A stretch of 64,000 nucleotides of DNA from Actinoallomurus bryophytorum (GTDB taxonomy: Bacteria; Actinomycetota; Actinomycetes; Streptosporangiales; Streptosporangiaceae), in assembly GCF_006716425.1 (NCBI RefSeq), contig NZ_VFOZ01000001.1, positions 3,038,001 through 3,102,000 on the forward strand, given 5' to 3'. Both the position numbers and the translations under genes were made by a program. Shown in pieces: positions 18,246-26,295 of the stretch (position 1 is the stretch's first letter; each line of letters opens with the position of its first letter). The notes below the pieces were generated by a model. That model made no database searches. It was not told where the DNA came from and was given only the letters and a program-made list of their open reading frames with translations.

Positions 18246-18340
18246 GCCTCATTACTCCCCCGAGCTTGGCCTCTTACCCCAAATGGGTGATTTATGTGGC
18301 AATAGTCATGCCTGTGCCCTGGCGTTACGGCATGCGCGGC

Positions 18341-18955
18341 TCAGGAACCGTCGCGAAGCTGGGCCAGGCGCATCGGCTCGAACGCGACGCGGTCGAAGGT
18401 CGCCGAGCAGCCCCCGCCGGAGGGCGACTGGGCGAAGAAGCCGTACGACGGCGCGTCGGAGGCATAGAGCGCGAAGTGCCGGATCAGCCGCCAGTACTCG
18501 CCGTCGAGCGACGCGTGGAGGGCGTACGCCGCGCCGACCCGTGCGATCCGGAGCCAGACATGATCGCCGTCCACGACGAAGCCGCTCGCACGGTCGGAGG
18601 TGCCGCGCGTGACGACAGAGACGATCTCCGCCTCACGCTGCGCGGACATCTCCAGCCCGAGCTTGGCCCACGCGCGGTCGTTGAGCCACACGAGCAGCCC
18701 GCCGGCGTCGTCCTGCCCGCCGAGACCGACCCTGACGCGGGCGCTCAGCAGGAAGTCGCCCTGGGCGCAGGCGAGGAGGCGAGGGGCGTCCAGCGCCTCC
18801 GACGTACGTCCTGGGTTGATGAACAGGTCCGTGTTCGGACCGGCGTCGATCACGAGGCCGTCGTCGTGCGGGCGGTACGAGCTCGCTGGTGCCCCGTCCC
18901 ACCGCAGCGAGACGGGAATGCGGGGAATTCCGACCTGCTCCACTGCGTGTGTCAC
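18341..18955 (-). CDS. DUF1349 (concanavalin-like) protein
   Basis: Protein of 204 residues, no signal peptide, matching the DUF1349 beta-sandwich: repeated strands such as FLLSARVRVGLGGQDDAGGLL, ASGFVVDGDHVWLRIAR and YALHASLDGEYWRLIRHFAL, the last typical of the family. Members resemble carbohydrate-binding lectin folds, and the enzymatic role is not known. GTG 18955 has AAGGAG 6 nt upstream. It is a single gene; the neighbours do not suggest a pathway. Confidence 0.82.
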   Translation of the reverse strand: MTHAVEQVGIPRIPVSLRWDGAPASSYRPHDDGLVIDAGPNTDLFINPGRTSEALDAPRLLACAQGDFLLSARVRVGLGGQDDAGGLLVWLNDRAWAKLGLEMSAQREAEIVSVVTRGTSDRASGFVVDGDHVWLRIARVGAAYALHASLDGEYWRLIRHFALYASDAPSYGFFAQSPSGGGCSATFDRVAFEPMRLAQLRDGS

Positions 18956-19215
18956 ACCGTCTCCTTCACGTCCGGGAACAGCGTCCGGGAACGCTCCAAA
19001 AATAATGCCGAACAGGGCACTTCGTACATAGTGAGATTGTGATCCAGCGCCCGCATTTCCGCAGCCGAACCCGGAACGAGTGCTGCGGGGCGCGTCGTCA
19101 CGAGCCGCTGCATGCCGGGACGACGGCTAGTCTGCGCAGGTAAACGTCGCGGACCGACCGCCACCTGCCGGCAACGGGGCAGGCCGGGCGGACGGAGGCC
19201 GAAGGGAGTCAACAC

Positions 19216-19719
19216 GTGGATCCTCGTATTCGCCGCGTGCAGGAAACAGACATTACGGCGGTGGTCGATCTGGTGCGCGACCTCGCCGAATACGAACGAC
19301 TCACGCACGAATTCGAGATGACACCCGACCAACTGCGCGTGGCGCTGTTCGGCCCGGAGCCCGCGCTGTTCGGTCACGTGGCCGAGGTCGACGGCGAGGT
19401 CGTCGGTTTCACGCTGTGGTTCCTGAGCTTCTCCACGTTCCGTGGCACGCACGGGATCTACCTGGAGGACCTGTTCGTACGGCCGGAACATCGAGGCAGC
19501 GGCCTGGGCCGCGCGCTGCTCACCGAACTCGCCGAGGAGTGCGTACGACGCGGCTATGCACGCCTGGAGTGGTCCGTGCTCGACTGGAACGCCCCCTCGA
19601 TCGGCTTCTACAAGTCGCTCGGCGCCGCGCCAAGGGACGGGTGGACGGTGTTCCGTCTCACCGACGACGCCCTGACGACCTTGGGCAGAGGAGAAGGCCA
19701 CCCGCCCGGCGACGCCTGA
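19216..19719 (+). CDS. GNAT N-acetyltransferase, diamine/thialysine (SAT) type
   Basis: Acetyl-CoA-dependent transferase of 167 residues. It matches the spermidine/thialysine acetyltransferase branch: IRRVQETDITAVVDLVRDLAEYE at the N-terminus, TFRGTHGIYLEDLFVRPEHRGSG with the pyrophosphate loop RGSGLGRALL, then LEWSVLDWNAPSIGFYKSLGA. GTG 19216 follows GAAGGGAG. Substrate is probably a small amine, from family resemblance only. Confidence 0.87.
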   Translation: MDPRIRRVQETDITAVVDLVRDLAEYERLTHEFEMTPDQLRVALFGPEPALFGHVAEVDGEVVGFTLWFLSFSTFRGTHGIYLEDLFVRPEHRGSGLGRALLTELAEECVRRGYARLEWSVLDWNAPSIGFYKSLGAAPRDGWTVFRLTDDALTTLGRGEGHPPGDA

Positions 19720-19731
19720 GCGCGCCCCCTC

Positions 19732-19912
19732 AGACCAGACCTGCTCCCCGCCCCCACCGACCTCAATCCGCCACTCACCCCGGTCCACCACGACCTCAAC
19801 CCCCCACCAACCCCAGCACCCCACTCGCCCCGGGTCGGCCACCGACCTCAACTCGCCACTCACTCCGGCCCGCCACTCACCCCGGCCCCCCACCCCGCCC
19901 ACACCTAAGCCA
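19732..19912. repeat. Degenerate C-rich tandem repeat, noncoding
   Basis: About 180 bp made of imperfect copies of a CCACCGACCTCAAC / CGCCACTCACCCCGG unit, with almost no G runs on the plus strand and no credible reading frame. It fills the gap between two convergent genes (GNAT and YbjN). Such biased purine/pyrimidine strands may arise by slippage and may also act as a transcription block. Confidence 0.6.
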
Positions 19913-19917
19913 CTCAG

Positions 19918-20397
19918 TCAGGCGGGCTCTCCGGGCAGGCCTGCGAGTGCGAGCCGCTGGGACAGCCAGACATGGAAGGACCCGGCCGCGTTGAGCCACG
20001 CGGTCGTGGTGGCGGCGAACTGCTCGCTGGTCACGCCACCGCCGATGTGCATCGTCGCCTCGCTCACGATGATGACGGTGCCGTCGTCGTCGGTGGCGGT
20101 GTAGACCTTCAGCCCGGTGGTGTCGCGGTTCCATTCGTCGAGGACGCCGCGGAGCGCGGCCTTGTCGTCCACGGTGAAGAACCGGTCGTAGATCGTGCGG
20201 GCGGCGTAGACATCGCCCTCGCCGTCAAGGGTGAAGAAGAGGCTGTAGCACTGCCAGCGCGTCGCCAGGCGGCCTCGGGTGTCTCTTAGCGAGGAGACCT
20301 GGAGCTGCTCCAGCACCTGCTCGAGGCGGTCGAGATCGGGCCTGATCACGCCAGGTTGCGGTGTTTCAGGCGAAGGACTTGGAGGCTCGGCTCCCAC
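19918..20397 (-). CDS. YbjN domain protein
   Basis: Cytosolic protein of 159 residues with the type-III-secretion-chaperone-like YbjN fold: an N-terminal helix (DLDRLEQVLEQLQV), paired strands around WQCYSLFFTLDGEGDVYAARTI, helix KAALRGVLDEWNRDT, strands LKVYTATDDDGTVIIVSEA, and a C-terminal helix (SEQFAATTTAWLNAAG). Actinobacterial members are common and of unknown role. GTG 20397 has AAGGGAG 8 nt upstream; the longer ATG at 20523 adds low-complexity residues and is disfavoured. Confidence 0.82.
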   Translation of the reverse strand: MGAEPPSPSPETPQPGVIRPDLDRLEQVLEQLQVSSLRDTRGRLATRWQCYSLFFTLDGEGDVYAARTIYDRFFTVDDKAALRGVLDEWNRDTTGLKVYTATDDDGTVIIVSEATMHIGGGVTSEQFAATTTAWLNAAGSFHVWLSQRLALAGLPGEPA

Positions 20398-20777
20398 CGC
20401 GCTCACTCCCTTCAGCTGACGGCAATGAGATTGTGCCGTATGCAAAGCCGGTCCGCCGCCGCACCACAGTATCTGTGGATAATCCAAAGGACAATGCGGC
20501 ATCTTCCGGCTATTAATCTTCATAACCCCTATTTACGGACATAATTCGCACAATGCGATATGGAGGGGCATTCGAAGTCAAGGGCGCGGACGCATGAGGG
20601 AGGAGCGTCGAGATTCGAAGTTCGTCCGGGTGTACGGGCGGGAGGCGGCTCGGCACGGACGGTACGCCCCGCCGACGCCTGGCGCTGCGATCGAAGGTTC
20701 ACCGAAGTTCGACCGGGCAACGCCCCTTGCGCGGGGCGTACCCCTAGATGGCTGTCATGCCGCTATGGCACGCCACG
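20398..20777. other. Intergenic region, AT-richer, no gene recognised
   Basis: The 380 bp between YbjN and the DUF397-like peptide include an AT-rich stretch around 20465-20550 that probably holds the YbjN promoter. Short reading frames on both strands lack ribosome sites. On the minus strand, past the stop of the DUF397-like peptide, the translation includes HDSHLG followed by Ala/Gly-rich residues, possibly a decayed DUF397 C-terminal half. Confidence 0.4.
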
Positions 20778-20945
20778 TCAGGCGTGTGCGACGGCCCGAT
20801 CGACGCGCGCCACTTCGACGCAGTTGCCACCGTTGCCACTGCGGCTGCTCTTCTGCCACGTGACCATGGTCTCGACGCAGTTGCCACCGTTGCCGCTGTG
20901 GCTGCTCTTGCGCCACGTCGATGGGGAATGACCTGGGTTCGTCAT
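20778..20945 (-). CDS. DUF397-type peptide with duplicated N-terminal motif, truncated
   Basis: 55 residues, ATG 20945, stop 20778-20780, 16 nt after the XRE gene. It contains the DUF397 opening motif twice: TWRKSSHSGNGGNCVE and TWQKSSRSGNGGNCVE, 21 residues apart. The usual C-terminal half (VRDSKdP..L.FT..EW) is missing, and the frame stops soon after VEVARVDRAV. DUF397 partners normally have one motif in about 60-70 residues and act with the neighbouring XRE regulator. An internal tandem duplication plus C-terminal loss fits the sequence. The ribosome site AAAGGTG is 8 nt upstream. Confidence 0.75.
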   Translation of the reverse strand: MTNPGHSPSTWRKSSHSGNGGNCVETMVTWQKSSRSGNGGNCVEVARVDRAVAHA

Positions 20946-20961
20946 GCTAAGAACACCTTTC

Positions 20962-21810
20962 TTATCGTGAGAGTTCCTTCACTTTCTCGCGAATCAACAC
21001 CGTCGAGTCGCTGGTGTTGAGCGCCGCCGAGCGGAGGTGGTCGAATATCAGGCGGCCCTGATCTGTCTCGGCGGGCTTCTCCAGATAGACACACCCCACT
21101 AGGTGCTCGATGTATAGCAGGTCCGGATAGCCGTCGAAGGTCAGAAGAACAAAAGGGCCATCAATCGCGGCGTGAATTCCAGCCCGGTATGGGAGCACTT
21201 GGATCGACACATTCCCGAGCTCGCCGAGCACGAGCAGGTGCTTCAACTGCGCGATCATGGCCGCGGGGCGTTCGCCGACGCGGTGGAGCACCGCCTCGTC
21301 GATGACCGCCCAGACGTTCAGCGGGTCCGTCGACTGGGTCACGCGCTGCTGGCGCGCGACGCGTACCTCGACGTTACGGTCGACCTCGTCCGAGCCCCGC
21401 TGCTGCGTGCCGATCAGGATGGCACGTGCGTACTCCTCGCACTGGAGGATGCCGGGGATGACCTGCGCCTCGTATCCGTGCGAGGTCCGCGCCTCGGCCT
21501 CGAAGGCCAGGAAGTCGATGAAGCCCTTCTTGACGTAGTCGCTGTACTCACGCCACCAGTCACGCTGCCGGGCGCTGCGGGCGAGCTGAATGAGCTGCTC
21601 GCGCTTACCGCCGTCGATGCCGTAGGTCTCGCAGAGCTCCATCACCTCACCGGAGGTGATCCGCATCTTGGCGGTCTCCATACGACTGATTTTCGATTGC
21701 TCCCAGTCCATCTTCGCCGCTGCCTGCTCGCCGGTCATCCCGGCCTGTTCTCGCAGGTGACGAAGCTCCCGGGCAAGCTGGCGACCGCGGACCGTGGGGG
21801 TGTACGGCAT
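20962..21810 (-). CDS. XRE regulator with DUF5753 (WhiJ-like)
   Basis: Regulator of 282 residues. The N-terminal helix-turn-helix lies at about residues 10-70 (ARELRHLREQAGMTGEQAAA, then DWEQSKISRMETAKMRI). A DUF5753 ligand/partner domain follows from about residue 100 (YEAQVIPGILQCEEYARAIL, then VWAVIDEAVLHRVGE). In Streptomyces such proteins pair with a DUF397 peptide and a HATPase and influence development. Here the DUF397-type peptide follows and the HATPase is divergent at 22106. ATG 21810 follows GAGGA. Confidence 0.9.
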   Translation of the reverse strand: MPYTPTVRGRQLARELRHLREQAGMTGEQAAAKMDWEQSKISRMETAKMRITSGEVMELCETYGIDGGKREQLIQLARSARQRDWWREYSDYVKKGFIDFLAFEAEARTSHGYEAQVIPGILQCEEYARAILIGTQQRGSDEVDRNVEVRVARQQRVTQSTDPLNVWAVIDEAVLHRVGERPAAMIAQLKHLLVLGELGNVSIQVLPYRAGIHAAIDGPFVLLTFDGYPDLLYIEHLVGCVYLEKPAETDQGRLIFDHLRSAALNTSDSTVLIREKVKELSR

Positions 21811-22105
21811 TGCTTCCTCACATAATGCGCTGAATCACTTGCACTGGATCATCATTATGGGTCAGAGTGTAATCGCGCGACTACGGAACGCTTCATTATC
21901 GCGTTTCAACCAGAGGCTGGGCGGGCCGGCGTGACCGTCTGGTGATCGACATCGTCGACCACGCCGAGGCACGCCGGTGTCGCCCGCACATCGCGGCGAG
22001 GAGGTCCGTCCTCCGAGCCGCTTCGCGGAACCGCGATCCTGGGCTCTGCTTGGGGAGAGTCGAGTCCAGGGTCGTGGTTCCTGAGGAGACCGAGAAAGGG
22101 TCGCC

Positions 22106-22606
22106 ATGGAGGAGTATCCGGACGATCGCGTACTCATATGGCGGCGATCCTTTCCCGGATTGGCCGCGCACGTACGCCAAGCCCGCGAATTCACCGGCTT
22201 CCTCCTCGCCGACCTGCCCCGGGTCGACGACGCGGTCCTGGTGGTCAGCGAGTTCGCCGCCAACGCCCTGCGGCACACCGCCTCGTCCCGGCCCGGCGGC
22301 CACTACCTGCTGGAAGTCCAGCGCTGGCGCGATGGCGCCTCGGTGGCACTGACCGACGAGGGCAGCCACAAGGTGCCCCGGGTCCCCGAGCCCGACGACC
22401 TGTCCGAGTGCGGCCGCGGCCTGCAGACCGTACGCGCCCTGGCCACCGAGTGGCACTGGACCGGCGACTGCCGCGGGCGCACGTTCACCGCGGCGTTCAT
22501 CGTCCACGCCCACGCGGTCTTGGTCTCGAGCATCAGCTCGTCAGAGGTGTTCGGCGCCCATGTGGCGCTGTGCGAGCCCGCCATGCTCACGTCCGACACC
22601 GTCTGA
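22106..22606 (+). CDS. HATPase_c anti-sigma-factor-like ATP-binding protein
   Basis: Soluble GHKL ATPase domain of 166 residues, like the RsbW/SpoIIAB family but without a histidine-kinase phosphoacceptor. N box: VVSEFAANALRHTASSRPGG; G1-like: LTDEGSHKVPRV; G2: SECGRGLQTVRAL. The C-terminus beyond about residue 130 is not conserved. ATG 22106 follows AAAGGG. It is divergent from the XRE/DUF397 pair with 295 bp between, the classic arrangement of this actinobacterial module. Confidence 0.87.
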   Translation: MEEYPDDRVLIWRRSFPGLAAHVRQAREFTGFLLADLPRVDDAVLVVSEFAANALRHTASSRPGGHYLLEVQRWRDGASVALTDEGSHKVPRVPEPDDLSECGRGLQTVRALATEWHWTGDCRGRTFTAAFIVHAHAVLVSSISSSEVFGAHVALCEPAMLTSDTV

Positions 22607-22610
22607 CGCC

Positions 22611-23021
22611 TTACAGGATTAACTCGGCGAGCTCGTCCAACAGGGCGCTTACGCGCTCAGCCCGCCCGCGATCGGCGATCGCGCGCGTGATGACGTCGTC
22701 CGCCGACCGACCGGCCCGTTCGAGCACCGCCCTGCGAGCGGTCTCGCTCAGCCGTACCCTCGTCCGCCTCCTGTCCGCCGGATCCGCGAAGGTCTCGATC
22801 AGACCGCGCCCCTTCAGCCGCGCGACCGACTCCGACACGTGACTCTGCGCGAAGCCCGTACGCACCTTGATCTCACTGACCGGACTACCGGGGTTCTTCA
22901 GCACGTCCTCGATCACCGCGATCTCGGCCGACGTCAACGACGCGTCACCGGCGGAGGTGGTGACGTCACGAGACAGGTCGATCAGCCGCTTGCCCAGCCG
23001 GTGGAGCCGTACGCCGTCCAT
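22611..23021 (-). CDS. MarR-type regulator of the divergent methyltransferase
   Basis: Winged-helix protein of about 136 residues: SLTSAEIAVIEDVLKNPGSP, then VSEIKVRTGFAQSHVSESVARLKGR (recognition helix split across both) and the wing ADPADRRRTRVRL. The upstream in-frame ATG at 23051 lies inside a palindrome, so the ATG at 23021 is preferred. It is divergent from the methyltransferase gene; the operator between the two indicates shared control. Confidence 0.78.
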   Translation of the reverse strand: MDGVRLHRLGKRLIDLSRDVTTSAGDASLTSAEIAVIEDVLKNPGSPVSEIKVRTGFAQSHVSESVARLKGRGLIETFADPADRRRTRVRLSETARRAVLERAGRSADDVITRAIADRGRAERVSALLDELAELIL

Positions 23022-23045
23022 GTCCCGCAGGATATATCGGCGCAG

Positions 23046-23065
23046 ATACATCGGCACCGATGTAT
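23046..23065. promoter_or_regulatory. 20-bp palindromic operator
   Basis: ATACATCGG-CA-CCGATGTAT, with perfect 9-bp arms, occupies most of the 53-bp gap between the MarR gene and the methyltransferase gene. A related half-site, ATATATCGG, lies at 23032-23040. The methyltransferase ATG is only 9 bp beyond the palindrome, so bound repressor would cover the promoter and start. Confidence 0.65.
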
Positions 23066-23074
23066 TCTGGCGCA

Positions 23075-23881
23075 ATGGAACCTTCTGCGTCCCTGAGCGG
23101 CGTCGGCGGCACGTCACTCGGAGTGGCACGCGCACGCGCATGGGAGAGCGGCCGGCCCGACCGGCTGTTCGACGACCCGTACGCCGCGGCATTCGCCGCC
23201 GCCGCCCCTGTCACCCGGCGAGCCGTCTCACCGGGCTCCGCGCGGGCCCGGCTCGCCTTCCATGTCATCATCCGCACACGCTTCTACGACGACTACCTGC
23301 TCGCCGCCTGCGCCGCGGGCTGCCGCCAGGTGGTGCTCCTCGCCGCCGGCCTGGACACGCGCGCGTACCGCCTGCCGTGGCCGGAGGGCGTACGCCTGTA
23401 CGAGCTGGACCTGCCCGAGGTGCTGACCTTCAAGGAGAGTGTGCTGGCCGGGCAGGAGGCGGTTCCACGGTGCTCGCTGACCGCACTGCCCGTGGACCTA
23501 CGCTCGGAGTGGCCCGCCACGCTGACCGATGCCGGCTTCGACCCGGGCGCCCCGACCGCGTGGCTTATCGAGGGGCTCCTCGTCTACCTGACGGCCTCGG
23601 AGGCCTCGCTCCTTCTGACACGGGTCGGCTCACTGTCCGCGCCCGGCAGCCGGGTCTCCTTCGAGCGGAACAACGCCGCCTCGACCATCGCCTCGGGAGA
23701 CCGTACGGGCATCACGGAGTACGCGACGCTGTGGAAGGGCGGCCTGGGCGAGGACACCGCGGATTGGCTCGACCGGAACGGCTGGCGGACCGAGGTGCAC
23801 GAACTGGCCGACGTCGCCGCCTCCTACGGCCGACCGGTACCGGACGCGTCGCTCAGCGGCTTCCTGACGGCGACGTACTGA
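23075..23881 (+). CDS. SAM-dependent methyltransferase, leucine-carboxyl-methyltransferase family
   Basis: Protein of 268 residues of the Ppm1/SAV2177-type class I methyltransferases that abound in actinomycetes. Typical landmarks: GVGGTSLGVARARAWES, the IIRTRFYDDYLLAA helix, SAM-binding QVVLLAAGLDTRAYRL, LYELDLPEV acidic strand, and WLIEGLLVYLT. No partner pathway is adjacent. ATG 23075 has no ribosome site and is close to the promoter, so the message may be leaderless. Substrate unknown, possibly O-methylation of a carboxylate. Confidence 0.87.
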   Translation: MEPSASLSGVGGTSLGVARARAWESGRPDRLFDDPYAAAFAAAAPVTRRAVSPGSARARLAFHVIIRTRFYDDYLLAACAAGCRQVVLLAAGLDTRAYRLPWPEGVRLYELDLPEVLTFKESVLAGQEAVPRCSLTALPVDLRSEWPATLTDAGFDPGAPTAWLIEGLLVYLTASEASLLLTRVGSLSAPGSRVSFERNNAASTIASGDRTGITEYATLWKGGLGEDTADWLDRNGWRTEVHELADVAASYGRPVPDASLSGFLTATY

Positions 23882-23888
23882 ACGCGCG

Positions 23889-24944
23889 TCACCGCGCCGG
23901 CAGTGCCGCGATCACGGCCGAAGTCGCCTCCTCGGTGCTCGCCGTACCGCCAAGGTCGCGGGTGTGCAGTGCCGGCTCGGCCGTGACCCTCTCGATTGCG
24001 GCGAGTACGTCGGCCGCCGCCGCCGGATGCCCGAGGTGCTCCAGCATCATCGCGCCACACCAGATCTGCGCGATCGGGTTGGCCACGCCGCGGCCGGCGA
24101 TGTCGGGGGCCGAGCCGTGGACCGGCTCGAACATCGAGGGGTTCTCACCGGTGGGGTCGAGATTGGCCGAAGGAGCGACGCCGAGCGACCCGGAGACCGC
24201 CGCGGCGACGTCGCTGAGGATGTCGCCGAACAGGTTCGAGCCGACGACGACGTCGAGGTCCTCGGGATGGGTGATGAACCGCGCGGCCAGCGCGTCGACG
24301 TGCATCCGCCGCCACTCCACGTCGGGGTGGCCGTTCGCGACCTCGGCGGTGACCTCGTCCCAGAACGGCATCGTGTGCACAAGCCCGTTGGACTTGGTCG
24401 CCGAGACCAGCCGGCCACCGCGGGCACGTGCCAGGTCGAAGGCGTACCGCAGCACCCGCTCGCAACCGCGCCGGGTGAAGATCGACTCCTGTACGGCAAC
24501 GTCACCGGCAGGCGTGGCGAACCTCCCGCCGACCTCGGAGTACTCCCCTTCGGTGTTCTCCCGGACGATGGCGACGTCGAACCGGCCGCATTCGCGCAGC
24601 GGACTGGCCAGACCGGGCAACAGCCGCGCCGGACGGAGGTTGACGTACTGGTTGAACGCCCGCCGAATCGGGATGAGCAGCCCCCACAGCGAGACATGGT
24701 CGGGGACACCGGGCCAGCCGACCGCCCCGAGGAAGATCGCGTCCGTCTCACCCAGCCGGTCGATGCCGTCCGGCGGCATCATCGTGCCGTGCTCCGCGTA
24801 CCACGCGCAGCCCCACGGCAGCTCACACCAGCTCAAGGCGAAGCCGTGCCGCGAGGCGGCCTCGTCCAGCACCCTTTGTGCCGCTGGCAACACCTCCTTG
24901 CCGATGCCATCACCGGGGATCGCGGCGATCCGGTGCGCGTTCAC
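23889..24944 (-). CDS. Tartrate/D-malate dehydrogenase-like beta-decarboxylating dehydrogenase
   Basis: NAD- and metal-dependent decarboxylating dehydrogenase of 351 residues, isopropylmalate-dehydrogenase superfamily. Opens IAAIPGDGIGKEVLP; substrate loop LRPARLLPGLASPLRE with conserved arginines; IVRENTEGEYSEVGG; metal-binding region NLFGDILSDVAA; NAD loop EPVHGSAPDIAGRG. The substrate-loop sequence and the WGLLIPIRRAFNQYVNLRP segment favour tartrate/D-malate over isopropylmalate. Its start overlaps the stop of the upstream PxpA gene (ATGA), so they are co-translated. Confidence 0.86.
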   Translation of the reverse strand: MNAHRIAAIPGDGIGKEVLPAAQRVLDEAASRHGFALSWCELPWGCAWYAEHGTMMPPDGIDRLGETDAIFLGAVGWPGVPDHVSLWGLLIPIRRAFNQYVNLRPARLLPGLASPLRECGRFDVAIVRENTEGEYSEVGGRFATPAGDVAVQESIFTRRGCERVLRYAFDLARARGGRLVSATKSNGLVHTMPFWDEVTAEVANGHPDVEWRRMHVDALAARFITHPEDLDVVVGSNLFGDILSDVAAAVSGSLGVAPSANLDPTGENPSMFEPVHGSAPDIAGRGVANPIAQIWCGAMMLEHLGHPAAAADVLAAIERVTAEPALHTRDLGGTASTEEATSAVIAALPAR

Positions 24945-25699
24945 GCCGCCGCCAGCGCCGAGCTGAGACCGACGACGTCAACGTCCTCTTCGGCGAGACG
25001 CTCGCGTACGTGCCGGATCACGCTTCTGTCGCCGTGCAGGCACAACGTCGGCGTCACGACCTCGATCGCGGAGCCGTCGAGCGCCTTGGCGGTGTGCTCC
25101 TTGACGATCCGGAGGGCGCGGAGTGCGACGTCTTCGGGGTCGCGGGGCCGTCGCGTTTCCTCGGCCTCGGGGTAGCCGTCGGGCCGGTAGTCCAGGTCGA
25201 TGTAGCCCTCGCCCACGACGGTGAGCCCGTAGTCCGCGGCAAGCCGCTGCGGCCACCCCGGTCCGGTGATGACGATCAGCTCGTCGTCATACTTGGCGAC
25301 CGCCTCGAGCAGCGCCTGCGCATAGTCCACCCGTTTGCCGCACATGGTGTACAGCGCGCCATGCGGCTTGACGTGCCGCATTGCACCGCCTTCGGCCCGC
25401 ACGAACGCGTCCAGCGAACCGACCTGATACAACACGTCATCACGCAGGTCACCCGGATCGATCTCCATCGGCCGCCGCCCGAACCCGCGCAGATCGGGCA
25501 ACGAGACATGAGCTCCGACGTCGACCCCCAACTCCACGGCCCGGGCCGTGACCCGGTGCATAATGCGCGGGTCACCGGCGTGGAAGCCACAGGCGATGTT
25601 GACAGTCGGCACAAGCGAGAGAATCTCCTCGTCGACCCCGAGCCGCCACTGCCCATACCCGTCGCCGACGTCTGTATTGATGTTGATCTTCCAAGTCAC
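24941..25699 (-). CDS. pxpA: LamB/YcsF family, 5-oxoprolinase subunit A-like
   Basis: Protein of 252 residues with the YcsF signature ININTDVGDGYGQW near the start, NIACGFHAGDPRIM, GAHVSLPDLRGFGRR and HVKPHGALYTM. PxpA works with PxpB and PxpC to open 5-oxoproline. Neither partner is in the window, so a different role with the coupled dehydrogenase is possible. GTG 25699 has GGAG 6 nt upstream. The longer frame to 25870 is Arg-rich and unlike the family. Confidence 0.85.
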   Translation of the reverse strand: MTWKININTDVGDGYGQWRLGVDEEILSLVPTVNIACGFHAGDPRIMHRVTARAVELGVDVGAHVSLPDLRGFGRRPMEIDPGDLRDDVLYQVGSLDAFVRAEGGAMRHVKPHGALYTMCGKRVDYAQALLEAVAKYDDELIVITGPGWPQRLAADYGLTVVGEGYIDLDYRPDGYPEAEETRRPRDPEDVALRALRIVKEHTAKALDGSAIEVVTPTLCLHGDRSVIRHVRERLAEEDVDVVGLSSALAAA

Positions 25700-26295
25700 A
25701 CTGACTCCAGGGGATGTGGTCAGGCGAGCTCCGCGCCACCTCCGACGACGACGTACAACGCACCCGAACCGAGAGCGCGAACCGGTAGGGAGTCGCCGGG
25801 GTGGGACAGACCCGGCATCACCGTGGGGATCTCGGCGCACCCACCCAGCAGCCGGCCGAACGACCGGCACGCGGCGTGTGCGGATCCCATCGACGTGGCC
25901 TCCCGTTCCAGGCCGGCGCTCCGGATATCAACGACGCGCCGCCGGAGCGTACGACGACGATCGTGAGATGACTGCAAGTGTCGGCATCGGATGGCTCGGA
26001 GGAGTCGGCCTCACACCACTCACCGCACATACGAGGCGCAGCACAGCAGACCGAACAGGGGACCCACGTCTCGACGACCGGGCAAGTCACCATAACCCGC
26101 CACATCCCCGCTCCACCAGAGTTTCCGCAGGCCAGCATGCTGCCGACGCCTCCAACTCCTTGCCGAAGCACGCGACATCGCCATGCCCACGCGAAGGCCA
26201 CGAGGCCAAGGGCCGCACACGAGGTGGTCGCACTCCAGGCACTTCTGGGGGAGTCATCCCCCACCACCAACCCGCTGGATGGCAGGTGACCGGAC
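25700..26295. other. 596-bp region with no convincing gene; edge of AT-rich island
   Basis: Several open frames cross this stretch on both strands but none has a ribosome site, codon bias or a recognisable domain. It lies between the PxpA gene and the AT-richer EACC1/caspase locus and may be remnant sequence at an insertion boundary. The end near the caspase gene carries a terminator-like hairpin at 26246-26263. No direct repeats or attachment site were identified by eye. Confidence 0.4.
26246..26263 (-). terminator. Hairpin downstream of the caspase gene
   Basis: TGGGGGA and TCCCCCA form a perfect 7-bp stem with a 4-nt loop, 33-50 nt past the caspase stop. It probably ends the EACC1/caspase transcript. 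Confidence 0.5.

Noticed and set aside
20529-20720. 63-codon minus-strand frame
   Set aside because: Arg/Pro/Ser-rich, no ribosome site and crosses an AT-rich promoter-like area.
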